A stretch of 64,000 nucleotides of DNA, taken from NCBI GenBank assembly GCA_013214965.1, contig JABSRU010000005.1, forward strand, positions 80,362-144,361, given 5' to 3'. The notes beneath the pieces are model-generated. The model ran no database searches and was not told where the DNA came from. It was given only the letters and a program-made list of their open reading frames with translations. Positions 26,692 through 36,745 of the stretch are shown one piece after another. The position numbers were made by a program, and so were the translations under genes. Every line of letters starts with the position of its first letter. Within the stretch, counting starts at the first letter, position 1. This stretch comes from Gammaproteobacteria bacterium. GTDB taxonomy: Bacteria; Pseudomonadota; Gammaproteobacteria; Enterobacterales; Psychrobiaceae.

Positions 26692-28713
26692 CTATAATGA
26701 CTGACAGAGTTCGCTGCTAAGCTTATTATTACATTTAAAGATAATTTTTAATCGTAATGAATTACTTTGTGTGATTGCTTTTTTGTATAGCTCAATAGCC
26801 TTTTGGGGATGATCTTGAGTATGCATTTCTGCTAAGTTTATACTTCCCCAAACATGTCCATGGTGAGATGACTTTTTAAAATATTCTAATGCCATTTCGT
26901 TTGATTGTATAACATCAACACCTTTTAGATAAAATCGGCCTAAGGTATTCATTGCCATAGCATCACCATTTTCTGCAGCTTTTTGATACCACTCTAAAGC
27001 TTGGTTTATATCTTTATCGACGCCATAGCCATAGTTATACAAATAACCCAAATTGTACTGTGCCCTTGGTAATCCCTTATCTGCTGCAGCCTTATAATAT
27101 GTATAAGCAATGTTATGATCTTGCTCAACACCTAAGCCTAAATCGAAAATGTAGCCAATATTCGCAATGCAGTCTAAGTTCCCCCTGAGGGCACAAAGAT
27201 TAAACCATAACAGTGCTATATTGTAATCTTTATACACGGCTTTACCTTCCATGTTAAACCAGCCCACTTTAAATTGGGCCGGTTGATACCATCGTATTGC
27301 TGCTTCTTGATAGTTGATAAATGCTTTAGTGAGATCCTTTGTGCCGAAATGGCCAAACTGATAAGCGACGCCTAATTTGAAGTAAGCTCCTGGTACTCCC
27401 TGCTCGGCGGCTTGTTCTAACCAATGCTTAGCTAGATTCATGTCTTGTTGTTTTGTATAGTGCATCGCTAAAATATACTGTGATAGTGCATGACCTTTTT
27501 TCGATAATAGCTCTAACCGTTCTGTGAATTGTTGTTTATTGATTTTTTTATCACTATAAGATTTTTGTACTAAAAAATATTTAGCATCAGTATTTCCTTG
27601 GCTTGCTGATTTCTCCATCGCTTTGACTGCTGATCCGGTATCTACATCAGCGAGATAACCCGAATAAAAATAATTTGCTAATTTGTACCAAGCTTTACCG
27701 GGTTCTAATCTTGGGCTGATAGTCTTCATTAGCTCATTGCTTAATTCTTTATCGGGTTCAACATCTATTCCTTGATGGTATAAATAGGCTAATAGAATAT
27801 GTGCGTCGATCAAGTCTAACTCAGCCGCTTGAATTAAAAATTCGCTACAGCTGTGTTTATTGAGACTTGCTAGTTCACTCGATTTTAATAAGCAAAGTTT
27901 AGCCAATTCATAATTTGCTTTTGCGCTACCAACAGCAATGGCAGAGAGATAAAAATTAGCGGCTTTGTTGTATTCTTTTGCTGCAATGGCAGCTGCGGCT
28001 TCAGCCATGTTAGCGGTATAAGTCGATTGAGTTAGCGTTTTCAACACCAGAGAATAAAGTTGATCGTCTAAGCCAAGAAAAGGAAACTGGACACCTGACA
28101 ATGCGTGGTAAAGTCGCATATTATCAAAATAAAAAGTGCGTTGAATGTTGGTTTCTTGCTCGTTGGCGACAATAACGTAATAGAGAGCGTGTCTGTTGGC
28201 TCTAAATTCACTATATTGATCGACAATTGTATAACCCGACAACTCGATAATATCCTCTGCATCACCTGCCGTAGGCACTTCATAAGCTGAATAAAAACTT
28301 TCGCCACTTTTACTCGATAAAACGCCATTTAATAAGAAACTAACAATATTATTATGATTGTTAGCAAGTGCAGGTAAGCCTTGTGATTCATAACATTCAG
28401 CCGCGGTTAAATGAGGGTTTATTGACCATACATTTAAACCAGTCAGAGCCTGCCAATCAATATCAGTACAGATTAATGTACCAGCTTCAAGTGCATTTAT
28501 ATTTTGCTGATATTGTTCAAATTGAATGCCGGTATTATGCGCTTGGCTTGATTGTAAATAGGTGTTCCAAAACTTCAAGTAACTGACTGAGTCTGGGTCT
28601 TGTGTGATTTGTTCGATTAACTGGTTTAATTCCATATCTGGAGTGGGTTGATGAGTCGTTGTTTTACAACCTGAAAGCAGTAATATTATTAAGATTAAAC
28701 GCCAGACCATCAT
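26692..28713 (-). CDS. Sel1-repeat lipoprotein
   Basis: A 673-residue predicted lipoprotein: short hydrophobic start with lipobox LSGC (Cys16, LILLLSGCKTT). The C-terminal two thirds are Sel1-like (SLR) repeats, clearest in AAADKGLPRAQYNLGYLYNYGYG, ALEWYQKAAENGDAMAMNTLGRFYLKG and ALEYFKKSSHHGHVWGSINLAEM. SLR proteins act as adaptor scaffolds; an envelope assembly role is inferred. The N-terminal 250 residues have no recognised domain. It starts one base after the stop of the upstream DUF3857 gene, so the two form an operon. Confidence 0.85.
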   Translation of the reverse strand: MMVWRLILIILLLSGCKTTTHQPTPDMELNQLIEQITQDPDSVSYLKFWNTYLQSSQAHNTGIQFEQYQQNINALEAGTLICTDIDWQALTGLNVWSINPHLTAAECYESQGLPALANNHNNIVSFLLNGVLSSKSGESFYSAYEVPTAGDAEDIIELSGYTIVDQYSEFRANRHALYYVIVANEQETNIQRTFYFDNMRLYHALSGVQFPFLGLDDQLYSLVLKTLTQSTYTANMAEAAAAIAAKEYNKAANFYLSAIAVGSAKANYELAKLCLLKSSELASLNKHSCSEFLIQAAELDLIDAHILLAYLYHQGIDVEPDKELSNELMKTISPRLEPGKAWYKLANYFYSGYLADVDTGSAVKAMEKSASQGNTDAKYFLVQKSYSDKKINKQQFTERLELLSKKGHALSQYILAMHYTKQQDMNLAKHWLEQAAEQGVPGAYFKLGVAYQFGHFGTKDLTKAFINYQEAAIRWYQPAQFKVGWFNMEGKAVYKDYNIALLWFNLCALRGNLDCIANIGYIFDLGLGVEQDHNIAYTYYKAAADKGLPRAQYNLGYLYNYGYGVDKDINQALEWYQKAAENGDAMAMNTLGRFYLKGVDVIQSNEMALEYFKKSSHHGHVWGSINLAEMHTQDHPQKAIELYKKAITQSNSLRLKIIFKCNNKLSSELCQSL

Positions 28714-28714
28714 A

Positions 28715-30745
28715 TTAACTTCCTTTTTTCATGAGTTTGTTAATCAAATTCTTAACTCTGGTTTTGTTCTGTTTGAAATTGGATTTATTGTTTAAATTTT
28801 TATTGGTCCAAAACCTAAATGAAAGTAGTCTTTTTGCTGCTAAGTTCATTCCTAAATATGCTTGGATCATACTTGGCTCAATGTGTTCTATATTGGTTTT
28901 ATAGTTATATTTAATACCAATAGATTTTTTTTGTTTAGTTGTGGCAATTTTAAAATCAAAGAATTCATTATTAAGATTTTTTTCTTGTAAATTTTGATGC
29001 CAAAGTAGATGAGTGTTTTCTGAAAAATTGATGGTTATATTATGATTGACAGCGACCGGGTGTAGCATTTGGAAAGGAGCCTTTCGATCGACCACTTTCG
29101 GTGATTCAAGATATTCAGATAAAGAAAAAGCATAGATTTCGTACTCGTTTCTTCCAGCCGATTGCGTGGCTGCCATTGTTGAGTTGAATTGAAAATGAAG
29201 AGATACCTTATTGTCTAATACATTGTCTTCGAATGTGACTAATTGTTGTTGTGTCGTTGCTCGATAATACCGAGAGTAAAGCTCTTGATAATCTTTGGTT
29301 ACTATTTTAGGGCCGTAATTCTTGAAATAAGAGCGTATTTGATCTGCTCTCCAACCACTAAACGTCATCTTACTCGTGATAGTTAAATAATTTTTTTTGT
29401 TATCTATATCAAAAATCTCAGAGAAATCTATTGTGGCATTAAGAGATTGAGCACCGTCGACTTCTGCTATTTTTGTTAATTTGTTTTCACTGTTTTTTAA
29501 AATTAAACCATACTCATACTCTGGTAATGTCATGTTATTCAAACTGCCTGCTTGATCCGTTATAGTCGCATCAACCCAGTAGCGTTTATTGTTGAGTTCA
29601 AAGACCGTAATCACATGATTAAATGCTGCAGGGGAGGGAAGAAGCTTCAGCAAACGTCTCTTTTTATAGCTCGAAACAAGAACCGGATACGCTTTAATCC
29701 CTAGAGTACGTAGCATCGAAACTAATAACACCGATTTATCTTTGCAGTCACCATAGCGACGTTTAATTGTCTCAGTAGGGAAACTCGGTTTGTGTGAGTT
29801 TTCACCTAATTCTATCCCGAAATAACGTATATCATCTTGTACATAATTGATAATACGTTCGACTGTTTGTTTGATGCTGGAATTATCTTGGGTTAAATCT
29901 TGGACAAGCGCATTGATCTTGTTTGTTGGCATATATTTATCTTGATAAAGAGGAAGTGCCCAATCGACGACCCCGGCCCAAGTTTTATATTCGGAGTATT
30001 CAATGAAATCGTAAGGCGTAAACCAAGTTGGCGCGCTGTCGTCGGGCGTAATTGCTGGCGCATCATTTAAGTTAATATTGTACTCATATTGATTACCTTG
30101 TTGAATGGTCTTTAATTGTTCAATTCTTGAACTGTTAAAGTAAATCGGTGTTCCTGAGGTCAGTAATCTAAAGTTCATCAATTGTACTGGTGCGTGCCAA
30201 CTTAACATTGAGCCGCCAAAAGATTTATCACCCATGACGGGATTTTCACCAATAATACTATAACTATAGCTTAATATATCTCCCACCCTCAAATCTTCAA
30301 TAATGAATAAAGCAGACCATGACTCGCTATATAATTTACTATTTAATTCTTGTTCTTGTTGAAATAATTTGAATTTATTACGTTGCAATTTGTGGATTAC
30401 TTTTCCTGCTCGCTCTATTTCGATGGTATGAAAAATGAGACGTTGAAAAGCCGGTAAATAATTTACTTGTATTTCTGATATTTCAGATATGCCTTGAGCA
30501 TTATTGATTTTGGCAGATAGCTCATAAAAGTTAACGAGTTCGGGTTTGTTTAAATTCACTTGATGGCTTGAGTAAAAGTGAGAAGTAGGTAAAGGACTAT
30601 CAGGTATGTCAGTTTTGATTGGCTGTTTTTTTACCCAAGCCGGATAGGTATCAACGTTAAAGTGAGTCGGTAATTCCCCTGCGTGGATGCCTGCCATGAA
30701 TAGAATTAAAAACCCCAAAATAATACACCGATTCATAATATACAC
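28715..30745 (-). CDS. DUF3857 and transglutaminase-like domain protein
   Basis: A 676-residue exported protein: signal peptide (IILGFLILFMAGIHAGELP), then a DUF3857 beta domain (about 50-230) and a transglutaminase/protease-like domain. The papain-like triad is visible: Cys in RRYGDCKDKSVLLVSMLRTLGIKAYPVLV, His in FNHVITVFELNNKRYWVDAT, and the Asp of VDAT. The C-terminal third is beta-rich and ends in a basic tail (LINKLMKKGS). The role is unknown; DUF3857 proteins are periplasmic. It is the first gene of a two-gene operon with the Sel1 lipoprotein. Confidence 0.85.
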   Translation of the reverse strand: MYIMNRCIILGFLILFMAGIHAGELPTHFNVDTYPAWVKKQPIKTDIPDSPLPTSHFYSSHQVNLNKPELVNFYELSAKINNAQGISEISEIQVNYLPAFQRLIFHTIEIERAGKVIHKLQRNKFKLFQQEQELNSKLYSESWSALFIIEDLRVGDILSYSYSIIGENPVMGDKSFGGSMLSWHAPVQLMNFRLLTSGTPIYFNSSRIEQLKTIQQGNQYEYNINLNDAPAITPDDSAPTWFTPYDFIEYSEYKTWAGVVDWALPLYQDKYMPTNKINALVQDLTQDNSSIKQTVERIINYVQDDIRYFGIELGENSHKPSFPTETIKRRYGDCKDKSVLLVSMLRTLGIKAYPVLVSSYKKRRLLKLLPSPAAFNHVITVFELNNKRYWVDATITDQAGSLNNMTLPEYEYGLILKNSENKLTKIAEVDGAQSLNATIDFSEIFDIDNKKNYLTITSKMTFSGWRADQIRSYFKNYGPKIVTKDYQELYSRYYRATTQQQLVTFEDNVLDNKVSLHFQFNSTMAATQSAGRNEYEIYAFSLSEYLESPKVVDRKAPFQMLHPVAVNHNITINFSENTHLLWHQNLQEKNLNNEFFDFKIATTKQKKSIGIKYNYKTNIEHIEPSMIQAYLGMNLAAKRLLSFRFWTNKNLNNKSNFKQNKTRVKNLINKLMKKGS

Positions 30746-30838
30746 TTCCTATGCAATTAAAAATGAACTAATAAGCTAAGGATAGTACTTTATTTCTTAG
30801 AGTTTCCTATCTTTTGTATTAAAAATGACAATAACGTT

Positions 30839-30855
30839 GGTTGATATAATCAACC
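30839..30855. other. Small palindrome in the 30746-31139 gap
   Basis: GGTTGAT/ATCAACC with a 3-base spacer, about 94 bases upstream of the minus-strand DUF3857 gene. The 394-base divergent gap otherwise shows only AT-rich DNA with no gene or clear terminator. The palindrome could be an operator. Confidence 0.35.
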
Positions 30856-31139
30856 TTCGGTAAATATAGACAATTGGAGATGTATCACCCCGAGTTCAGT
30901 AAGGTTCTATATTTCTCAATAAAGTATTATTACGATCGCAATATCTGTTATTTTAAATTTGAGTATCCAATATTTTTTTCATTGAAAGATGATTGATTAT
31001 GAGTGACAGGTCTCATTTTTAAGTAGCAGATAATCGCTGTCGGATGATAATGATGTTTTATTCGTCGATATAAAATGTATTGAGTGTTGTAAGGGGACAA
31101 ACTATTATTGTCTATATTAAGTTTGATATGGTCAATTTT

Positions 31140-32069
31140 ATGATGAAACGGATTATTCTTATAATTTTATACAGTGTTAGTAGCATAGCCTCGGCCAGTC
31201 AAATCGATTTTGTGATCCCTGGTGCCGTTGGTGGTGGCTGGGATTTAACGGCTCGGAAAATAGGAGAAACATTACACGATAATGGCGTTATTACTCCACC
31301 ACGTTATGTCAATTTTTCCGGTGCAGGAGGAGGGCGGGCACTGATGGAATTTTTGAAAAATCCTCAATATGGAAAAAACAGTTTAATGATTCAGTCTCTG
31401 CCATTAATATTGAGAAACATTAACGGTATAGTGCCCTATGGCTTTCGTGAATTAAGTCCCGTATGTGTTGTTATGGCAGAATATCAAGTCATTGTTGTTC
31501 CTGTTGGATCTCCCATTAAATCGTTGTCGGACTTACTCAGTCTCATAAAACAAGATTACGCAAAAAATAGGATATTAGGGGGCTCATCGAAGGGCAGTCT
31601 TGACCATCTTACAATATCTTTAATTATTAAGGCGGCTGATATTAATCAGGTTAGATATATCGCCAGTAATGGTGGGGCTCATGCATTAAAACGTTTATAT
31701 CAAGATGATGCAGTTGCTTTGGTTACCGGATATGGTGAGGTAGTAGATGAAGTTAAGGCTAAACAATTAAGAGTTATTGCTATCACCGCAGATAAGCAAA
31801 TACCAGGTACGAATATACCAACGGCAAAAGAGCTTGGCTACGATGTTGTTTTATTTAATTGGCGCGGTTTGTTTGCTAAACCATCAATCGCTCCTAACGT
31901 ACTACAGCAGTATATCTCGATGTTAAAAGCGATGACAAAAACCCAGCGTTGGCATACTGTTCGTCAAAAACTTGGTTGGGATGACCTGCTTATTTGTGGT
32001 CAAGCTATGCAACAATTTTTAATTGAGCAAGAGTCTCTAGCTAAAGAGCGATTAACGTCGATTGAGTAA
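31140..32069 (+). CDS. TctC/Bug-family periplasmic binding protein, orphan
   Basis: About 309 residues with a signal peptide (MMKRIILIILYSVSSIASAS), matching the tripartite tricarboxylate transporter binding-protein family: DFVIPGAVGGGWDLTARKIGETL, FSGAGGGRALMEFL, VVVPVGSPIKSLSDLL and KELGYDVVLFNWRGLFAKPSIAP. The ligand is unknown (carboxylates in characterised members). No TctA/TctB membrane genes lie nearby, so it may serve a transporter elsewhere or a sensor. The open frame begins at TTG 31080, but the ATG at 31140 (or 31143) opens the signal peptide properly. Confidence 0.85.
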   Translation: MMKRIILIILYSVSSIASASQIDFVIPGAVGGGWDLTARKIGETLHDNGVITPPRYVNFSGAGGGRALMEFLKNPQYGKNSLMIQSLPLILRNINGIVPYGFRELSPVCVVMAEYQVIVVPVGSPIKSLSDLLSLIKQDYAKNRILGGSSKGSLDHLTISLIIKAADINQVRYIASNGGAHALKRLYQDDAVALVTGYGEVVDEVKAKQLRVIAITADKQIPGTNIPTAKELGYDVVLFNWRGLFAKPSIAPNVLQQYISMLKAMTKTQRWHTVRQKLGWDDLLICGQAMQQFLIEQESLAKERLTSIE

Positions 32070-32075
32070 CTCGTC

Positions 32076-33017
32076 TTAATAAGGCGAGTCTTCCCCGGGG
32101 GGCCGAGTTTTGAATATCCGCAGCATCCACATGTATTGGCTGATATCTTTGCTGATCATATCTTCAACCAATTTATTTAAAAATAATGCCTCAGCTTCTT
32201 TTGAGCAACCGGCGGTGCAATCGAGTGGCTCTTCAATGGTTAAATTGAATTTATGAGCGGTTCTGTCGTAAGCAATATAGAGTGGCACAATCACGCCATT
32301 GGTTGCTTTGGCGATGCGAGACAATACGGGTAACGCTGCTTTGGTGGTATCAAAGAATGGTGCCAGTTCAGATTTTTCTGGGCCATGATCCTCATCAGGT
32401 AAATAGAACAAGCTTTTACCTTCTTTGGCGCCTTTTATCATCACGCGAAGGCCTCCTTCGCGAACATAAACACGATCACAAAAACGAGAACGTTGTTTCA
32501 TCGACATCCAGTTATACATTGGGTTTTTATGGCGATTTGCCATAGTAACCAATGGCACGCCTCTCGCAAGTAGTGATACGCCATTAAATTCTAAACCCCA
32601 AAAATGTGGCGCAATAAAAATGGCGATTTTTCCTTGATCGATAATATTTTGATAACGCTCCCAACCATGAACTTCAGCACGGTTACGAATATATGCTTTG
32701 GAGCGAAAAACTAATTCCCCTTGAGCCAATAAACAGATCATCGCAATCTCAATATTTTGACGAATTAAGTCATCACGTTGCGCTTGATCTAAATGATGAA
32801 AGCATAGCTTAAGGTTAGCATTAACAATTCGTACTGGTTTTTTTGCAAATTTGAAGACCAAGGCCGCTAGTTTAACCGCAAACCAGTCTCTAATACGCGG
32901 TGGTACGAAGGCGAAAAATGACACTAGCCCAATAATAAACCAAGTACTCCAATATTTAGGATGCAGCCATGCCCATTCAAAAGGTTGTCTGAAAATATAC
33001 TTATCTAAACTGCTCAT
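32076..33017 (-). CDS. LpxL/HtrB-like lipid A acyltransferase
   Basis: A 313-residue inner-membrane acyltransferase of the lysophospholipid acyltransferase superfamily that adds a secondary acyl chain to lipid A precursors. The catalytic H-x4-E is visible in APHFWGLEFNGV, with an N-terminal membrane span (WSTWFIIGLVSFFAFV) and the later block FYLPDEDHGPEKSELAPFF. LpxL or LpxM identity cannot be separated by eye. It ends six bases from the convergent TctC-like gene and is preceded by hrpB on the same strand with a 60-base gap. Confidence 0.88.
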   Translation of the reverse strand: MSSLDKYIFRQPFEWAWLHPKYWSTWFIIGLVSFFAFVPPRIRDWFAVKLAALVFKFAKKPVRIVNANLKLCFHHLDQAQRDDLIRQNIEIAMICLLAQGELVFRSKAYIRNRAEVHGWERYQNIIDQGKIAIFIAPHFWGLEFNGVSLLARGVPLVTMANRHKNPMYNWMSMKQRSRFCDRVYVREGGLRVMIKGAKEGKSLFYLPDEDHGPEKSELAPFFDTTKAALPVLSRIAKATNGVIVPLYIAYDRTAHKFNLTIEEPLDCTAGCSKEAEALFLNKLVEDMISKDISQYMWMLRIFKTRPPGEDSPY

Positions 33018-33077
33018 TAATATTGCTTATCTCTTTAGTTGATGAAGGTAGTATAAACATGTTTTTTATTTGTTGTA

Positions 33078-35561
33078 CTATTTTGCCATTTTCTTTTTGA
33101 CCCGATTAGTTGGCATGGCAACGCTGGGATCCTCTGGCCAATAATGCCGTGGATAGCGACCTTTCATATCTTTTTTGACCAATTGATAGCTGCCGTGCCA
33201 AAAATTAGCTAAATCTTGAGTTAATTGCAGCGGTCGCATCGCCGGTGATAATAGTTCGACCAGTAAAATGAATTTTCCTTGGTTAATGCTAGGGTTAATC
33301 ATGATGCCGAACATCTCTTGAATGCGAACCGACAATTTCACGTGATTAGTATCACTATAATCTAATCGGACATTGGTGCCGGTCGCAACGCGATAATGGC
33401 TAGGGAATTGTTGGTTAAGCTGTTGTTGCTGCTTGTAATCTAAACGTGATAATAATGCATCACTGATGTTGATTTGTTTCAGTGCGCTAAGTTTTTTTGC
33501 GTCATTGAAGTAGGGTTGTAACCATTGTGACAACTGCGCTAACAGCGCGCTTTCGCTGTAATCTGGCCAGTGTTGATTATCTTGTTGATGGGCAAAGTTA
33601 AGTCGATTTAATAATTGGCTGTCAGCTTTGGTGAGTCCTAAGTAACTTAAGCCTTTGGCTTGAACTCCAGCGATTAAAGCTTGTTCAAATTGTATGCGGT
33701 CAATCAGAGTTAAGGGCTGTTGTTTAACGACAATACGGCCAATTTTTGTTTGTTGTAGTGCCAATACCTTATCTGCTTTGTCATCCCATTTCATCAGTTG
33801 TTGCTCACTAAAATGCTCAGGGCTAAGAGATTCTAGTTGTTTAAGATTAAGACTTGCAGCTAAAAATATTCGTCCTTCATTACCACTGCTACCAAAACTC
33901 ATTAAGTCAGCAATCACGATATATGGCTCACTTAATTCACTGTTATCGTTCATTGAAGCGCCGTAACCATTGGCCAATAAATATTTTTCACCATCAACGG
34001 TGGCATGGCGACGTTGTGCGATGCGATCGGGAAAAGCTTGTGCCAATAACAAGCCACATTGTTCGCTACTGAGATCGGAGAGTTCCAGAGGCTTAACCGC
34101 CAGTTTTTTTAAATATTTCTTGGCTTGGGTTAATGCTTGTTGTTGATTAAAACTACGATTACCGCCCTGAATTAGAGAACTAATATGGCTGGCGATATCA
34201 ATGCGGTTTAATAACACGCCACCTTGTTCTAATACCGCAGCAAGATAACAACTCAATGGCGCTAAATGCTGGTTTTGGGCCCATAGCATCATGTGAGCAA
34301 TCCGTGGTTCGGTGCCAAATTGATAGAGTTGCTCGCCATAGGTAGTGAGTTTAAAGTGTTGATCGATAGCCTTAAATTCGATCAATAATTGCCGAGCTTG
34401 ATCAAGGTTATGCACCGGTGGTGGATTAAGCCATTGCAGTTGTGTGGGATCGCTCACTCCCCATTTTGCCAAGTCTAACGCGAGTGATAGCAAATCACTT
34501 TGCAGGATCTGCGGTACATCATATTTTGCCAAGCGGCTATGCTGCTCTTGTGGCCACAATCGCCAGCAATGGCCCGCTTGAACACGACCTGCTCGACCAG
34601 CACGTTGCTCAGCCGAGGCTTGCGAAATTTGTTCTTTGTTCAGTTTTGTCACGCCATTATTGCGATTAAACACCGCCCGATTGACCAAACCAGAATCAAT
34701 CACCAAGCTTATCCCTTCAATGGTAATGGAGGTTTCGGCAATATTAGTCGCTAACACCACTTTGCGCTTATCGCTGGTGGTCGGGGCAATTGCTTGATCT
34801 TGTTGCTGTTGGCCCAACTGACCATATAACGGCAAAACGTCGACATTAGCGGGGAGATGACTTAACGCCGCCGCAACTTTGTTTATTTCGCTAGCGCCGG
34901 GTAAAAAAACCAGAATATTACCGGAGTAAAGCTCAAGGGCTTGTTCAATTAACCGGGTTATTTGTGGTGGTAAGGGCAGCTTTAATTGACGAGGCTTATA
35001 GTGTAATTCAACCGGATAACAGCGACCTTGCGCTTCAATAATATTCGCCTGTGGCATCAGTTGTTGCAATTGTGCGCCATTAAGCGTGGCTGACATTACC
35101 AATAAAGATAAATCATCACGCAGGGCATCTTGTATTTCTAAACATAATGCCAAGCTGAGATCTGCATGAATACTGCGTTCGTGATATTCATCAAAAATAA
35201 CTAAGTCAACGTCCGATAACTCCGGATCTTGTTGCAGCATTCGGGTTAAAATACCCTCGGTAATGATTTCTAAACGGGTATTATTGCTAACTTTATGATC
35301 ACCTTTGACCCGGTAACCGACCGTTTGTCCGACACTTTCCCCCAGTTGCTGCGCAATAAAGCGCGCAATATTACGGGTCGCTAAACGGCGAGGCTCTAAC
35401 ATGATAATTTTTTTGCCACTAAACTTAGCATGCTGTAATAATTGCAGCGGTAAGTAAGTGGATTTACCCGCGCCAGGAGGGGCTTGTAAAATGACTTGCG
35501 AGTGCGATGTTAGCGCCTGTTCAATTTGTGGTAAAACTTGGGATATTGGTGGGATTTTCAA
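33078..35561 (-). CDS. hrpB: ATP-dependent RNA helicase HrpB
   Basis: An 827-residue DExH-box helicase of the HrpB type. Walker A is in LQAPPGAGKSTYLPLQL, motif II is DEYHERSIHADLSLALCLE, motif III is VMSATL, motif V is VLATNIAETSITIEGI, and motif VI is QRAGRAGRVQAGHCWRLW. The C-terminal HrpB domain follows, ending GRYPRHYWPEDPSVAMPTNRVKKKM. The physiological substrate of HrpB is not established. It is monocistronic on the minus strand. Confidence 0.97.
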   Translation of the reverse strand: MKIPPISQVLPQIEQALTSHSQVILQAPPGAGKSTYLPLQLLQHAKFSGKKIIMLEPRRLATRNIARFIAQQLGESVGQTVGYRVKGDHKVSNNTRLEIITEGILTRMLQQDPELSDVDLVIFDEYHERSIHADLSLALCLEIQDALRDDLSLLVMSATLNGAQLQQLMPQANIIEAQGRCYPVELHYKPRQLKLPLPPQITRLIEQALELYSGNILVFLPGASEINKVAAALSHLPANVDVLPLYGQLGQQQQDQAIAPTTSDKRKVVLATNIAETSITIEGISLVIDSGLVNRAVFNRNNGVTKLNKEQISQASAEQRAGRAGRVQAGHCWRLWPQEQHSRLAKYDVPQILQSDLLSLALDLAKWGVSDPTQLQWLNPPPVHNLDQARQLLIEFKAIDQHFKLTTYGEQLYQFGTEPRIAHMMLWAQNQHLAPLSCYLAAVLEQGGVLLNRIDIASHISSLIQGGNRSFNQQQALTQAKKYLKKLAVKPLELSDLSSEQCGLLLAQAFPDRIAQRRHATVDGEKYLLANGYGASMNDNSELSEPYIVIADLMSFGSSGNEGRIFLAASLNLKQLESLSPEHFSEQQLMKWDDKADKVLALQQTKIGRIVVKQQPLTLIDRIQFEQALIAGVQAKGLSYLGLTKADSQLLNRLNFAHQQDNQHWPDYSESALLAQLSQWLQPYFNDAKKLSALKQINISDALLSRLDYKQQQQLNQQFPSHYRVATGTNVRLDYSDTNHVKLSVRIQEMFGIMINPSINQGKFILLVELLSPAMRPLQLTQDLANFWHGSYQLVKKDMKGRYPRHYWPEDPSVAMPTNRVKKKMAK

Positions 35562-35805
35562 AAAACGACCTGTTAACAGTAAATGCTGCTAACGATAATA
35601 ACTGCTTAGATTAACGATGTCTAAGTTAAAACGGTCAACCGTCTTCATAATTAAAAATGATTATTATTTTACTTTAAATCTCGTCAATTCAGAAACAAAA
35701 ATTTTCAATGGTCACTGAGTTAGAGGTTAGTGATAGTATAGTCTGCCCACGTTTAGGGCTAGTTTAACGGTGCAGCCGGCGACGGCTAAACACCAAAGTG
35801 GTCAT

Positions 35806-35841
35806 GGTGCTATAGCTCAAATGCAATTGAGCTATAGCACC
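35806..35841. other. Long perfect inverted repeat after the carbonic anhydrase gene
   Basis: A 15-bp perfect inverted repeat, GGTGCTATAGCTCAA (35806-35820) and its complement (35827-35841), with a 6-base loop. It sits 20 bases past the carbonic anhydrase stop in the 299-base gap before hrpB. There is no T-run on either strand right after it, so it may be a 3'-end hairpin rather than a classic terminator. Confidence 0.6.
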
Positions 35842-35860
35842 AAGTTTTAACGGATTTTTA

Positions 35861-36595
35861 CTACTGTAAAATCACTCGAGCATTAATTGGCTGAACCGGA
35901 CGATTGGTATTACCGTGCATCATTTTTCTAAACTGCTTAATTTGACTCGGGGAAGCTTCTATAGGGTCTTTTAACACAAACCAACGAACACCTTCAGAAC
36001 AAGGGGGCGTTGTTAATGAGCCGTTAAAACGGAAGTAATCTTTAGTGGAAGGCATGAGTACCGAGCTTTTTAAGACACTTTCAAGACTTGCAGTTGCGCC
36101 TGCTTCATTTGGCATTTTACGCCAAATCTTTTCCAAATCTTGATTAATATTACCTTGTTTAAACATCACGCCAATGACCGCTAAACGACCTTCGCTATCG
36201 GCATGGACAAAGTGCGCTTCCATCGGGAACGATTGACCATTAATGGTGTTTTCACTCGGGGCGTGGAAGTGAAACTGTAACAGCTTAAATTGTCCCGAAT
36301 CATTACTGAAGGTATTATTACCATCGATATTGACTTGAATCGTGTGACCATTATTTAATACATTTGCTCTACTGGCTGAATAGTCAATTCCAAGTGGTGG
36401 CAATTGTGATTCTATGGCGCCAGAAATGTCGATGGGTGATTGATTAACCCCTGTACTACAAGTGGTGAACTTGGGTGATAACTCTCCCCAATTCTCTGTT
36501 CCATGCTTGCCTGAATATTCCCAATTTGTACCAGCTCCTGCTAAAGCCGTTGCTGATAATGTTGATAAAAACAATGCTGCAACTGTGTATTTCAT
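35861..36595 (-). CDS. Periplasmic alpha-class carbonic anhydrase
   Basis: Hydrates CO2 to bicarbonate in the periplasm. It has 244 residues with a signal peptide (MKYTVAALFLSTLSATALAGAG). Alpha-class landmarks are present: NWGELSPKF, INQ-type QSPIDIS, the zinc histidines in LQFHFHAPSENTINGQSFPMEAHFVHAD, and the closing GSLTTPPCSEGVRWFVLK. The cysteine in TTCSTGVNQ and that in PPCSEG could form the usual disulfide. It is monocistronic and divergent from ppk1. It may help pH or carbon balance in seawater, but no regulation is visible. Confidence 0.96.
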   Translation of the reverse strand: MKYTVAALFLSTLSATALAGAGTNWEYSGKHGTENWGELSPKFTTCSTGVNQSPIDISGAIESQLPPLGIDYSASRANVLNNGHTIQVNIDGNNTFSNDSGQFKLLQFHFHAPSENTINGQSFPMEAHFVHADSEGRLAVIGVMFKQGNINQDLEKIWRKMPNEAGATASLESVLKSSVLMPSTKDYFRFNGSLTTPPCSEGVRWFVLKDPIEASPSQIKQFRKMMHGNTNRPVQPINARVILQ

Positions 36596-36745
36596 TAGAG
36601 TACTTCCTATAATTAGACCATGACATATTATGTCTCAAATTTTAATGTGTCAAATTATATTCATTAAAATGACACCTGAGCGTAACCTAATTGTCATCTC
36701 TATTTTTTATGATGAGGTTATTTGATGGCTAAAGGCTAATATTAA

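Noticed and set aside
36600..36745. Pho box before ppk1
   Set aside because: TGTCA/TGACA sequences exist but are inverted and wrongly spaced; no tandem CTGTCAT-type pair.
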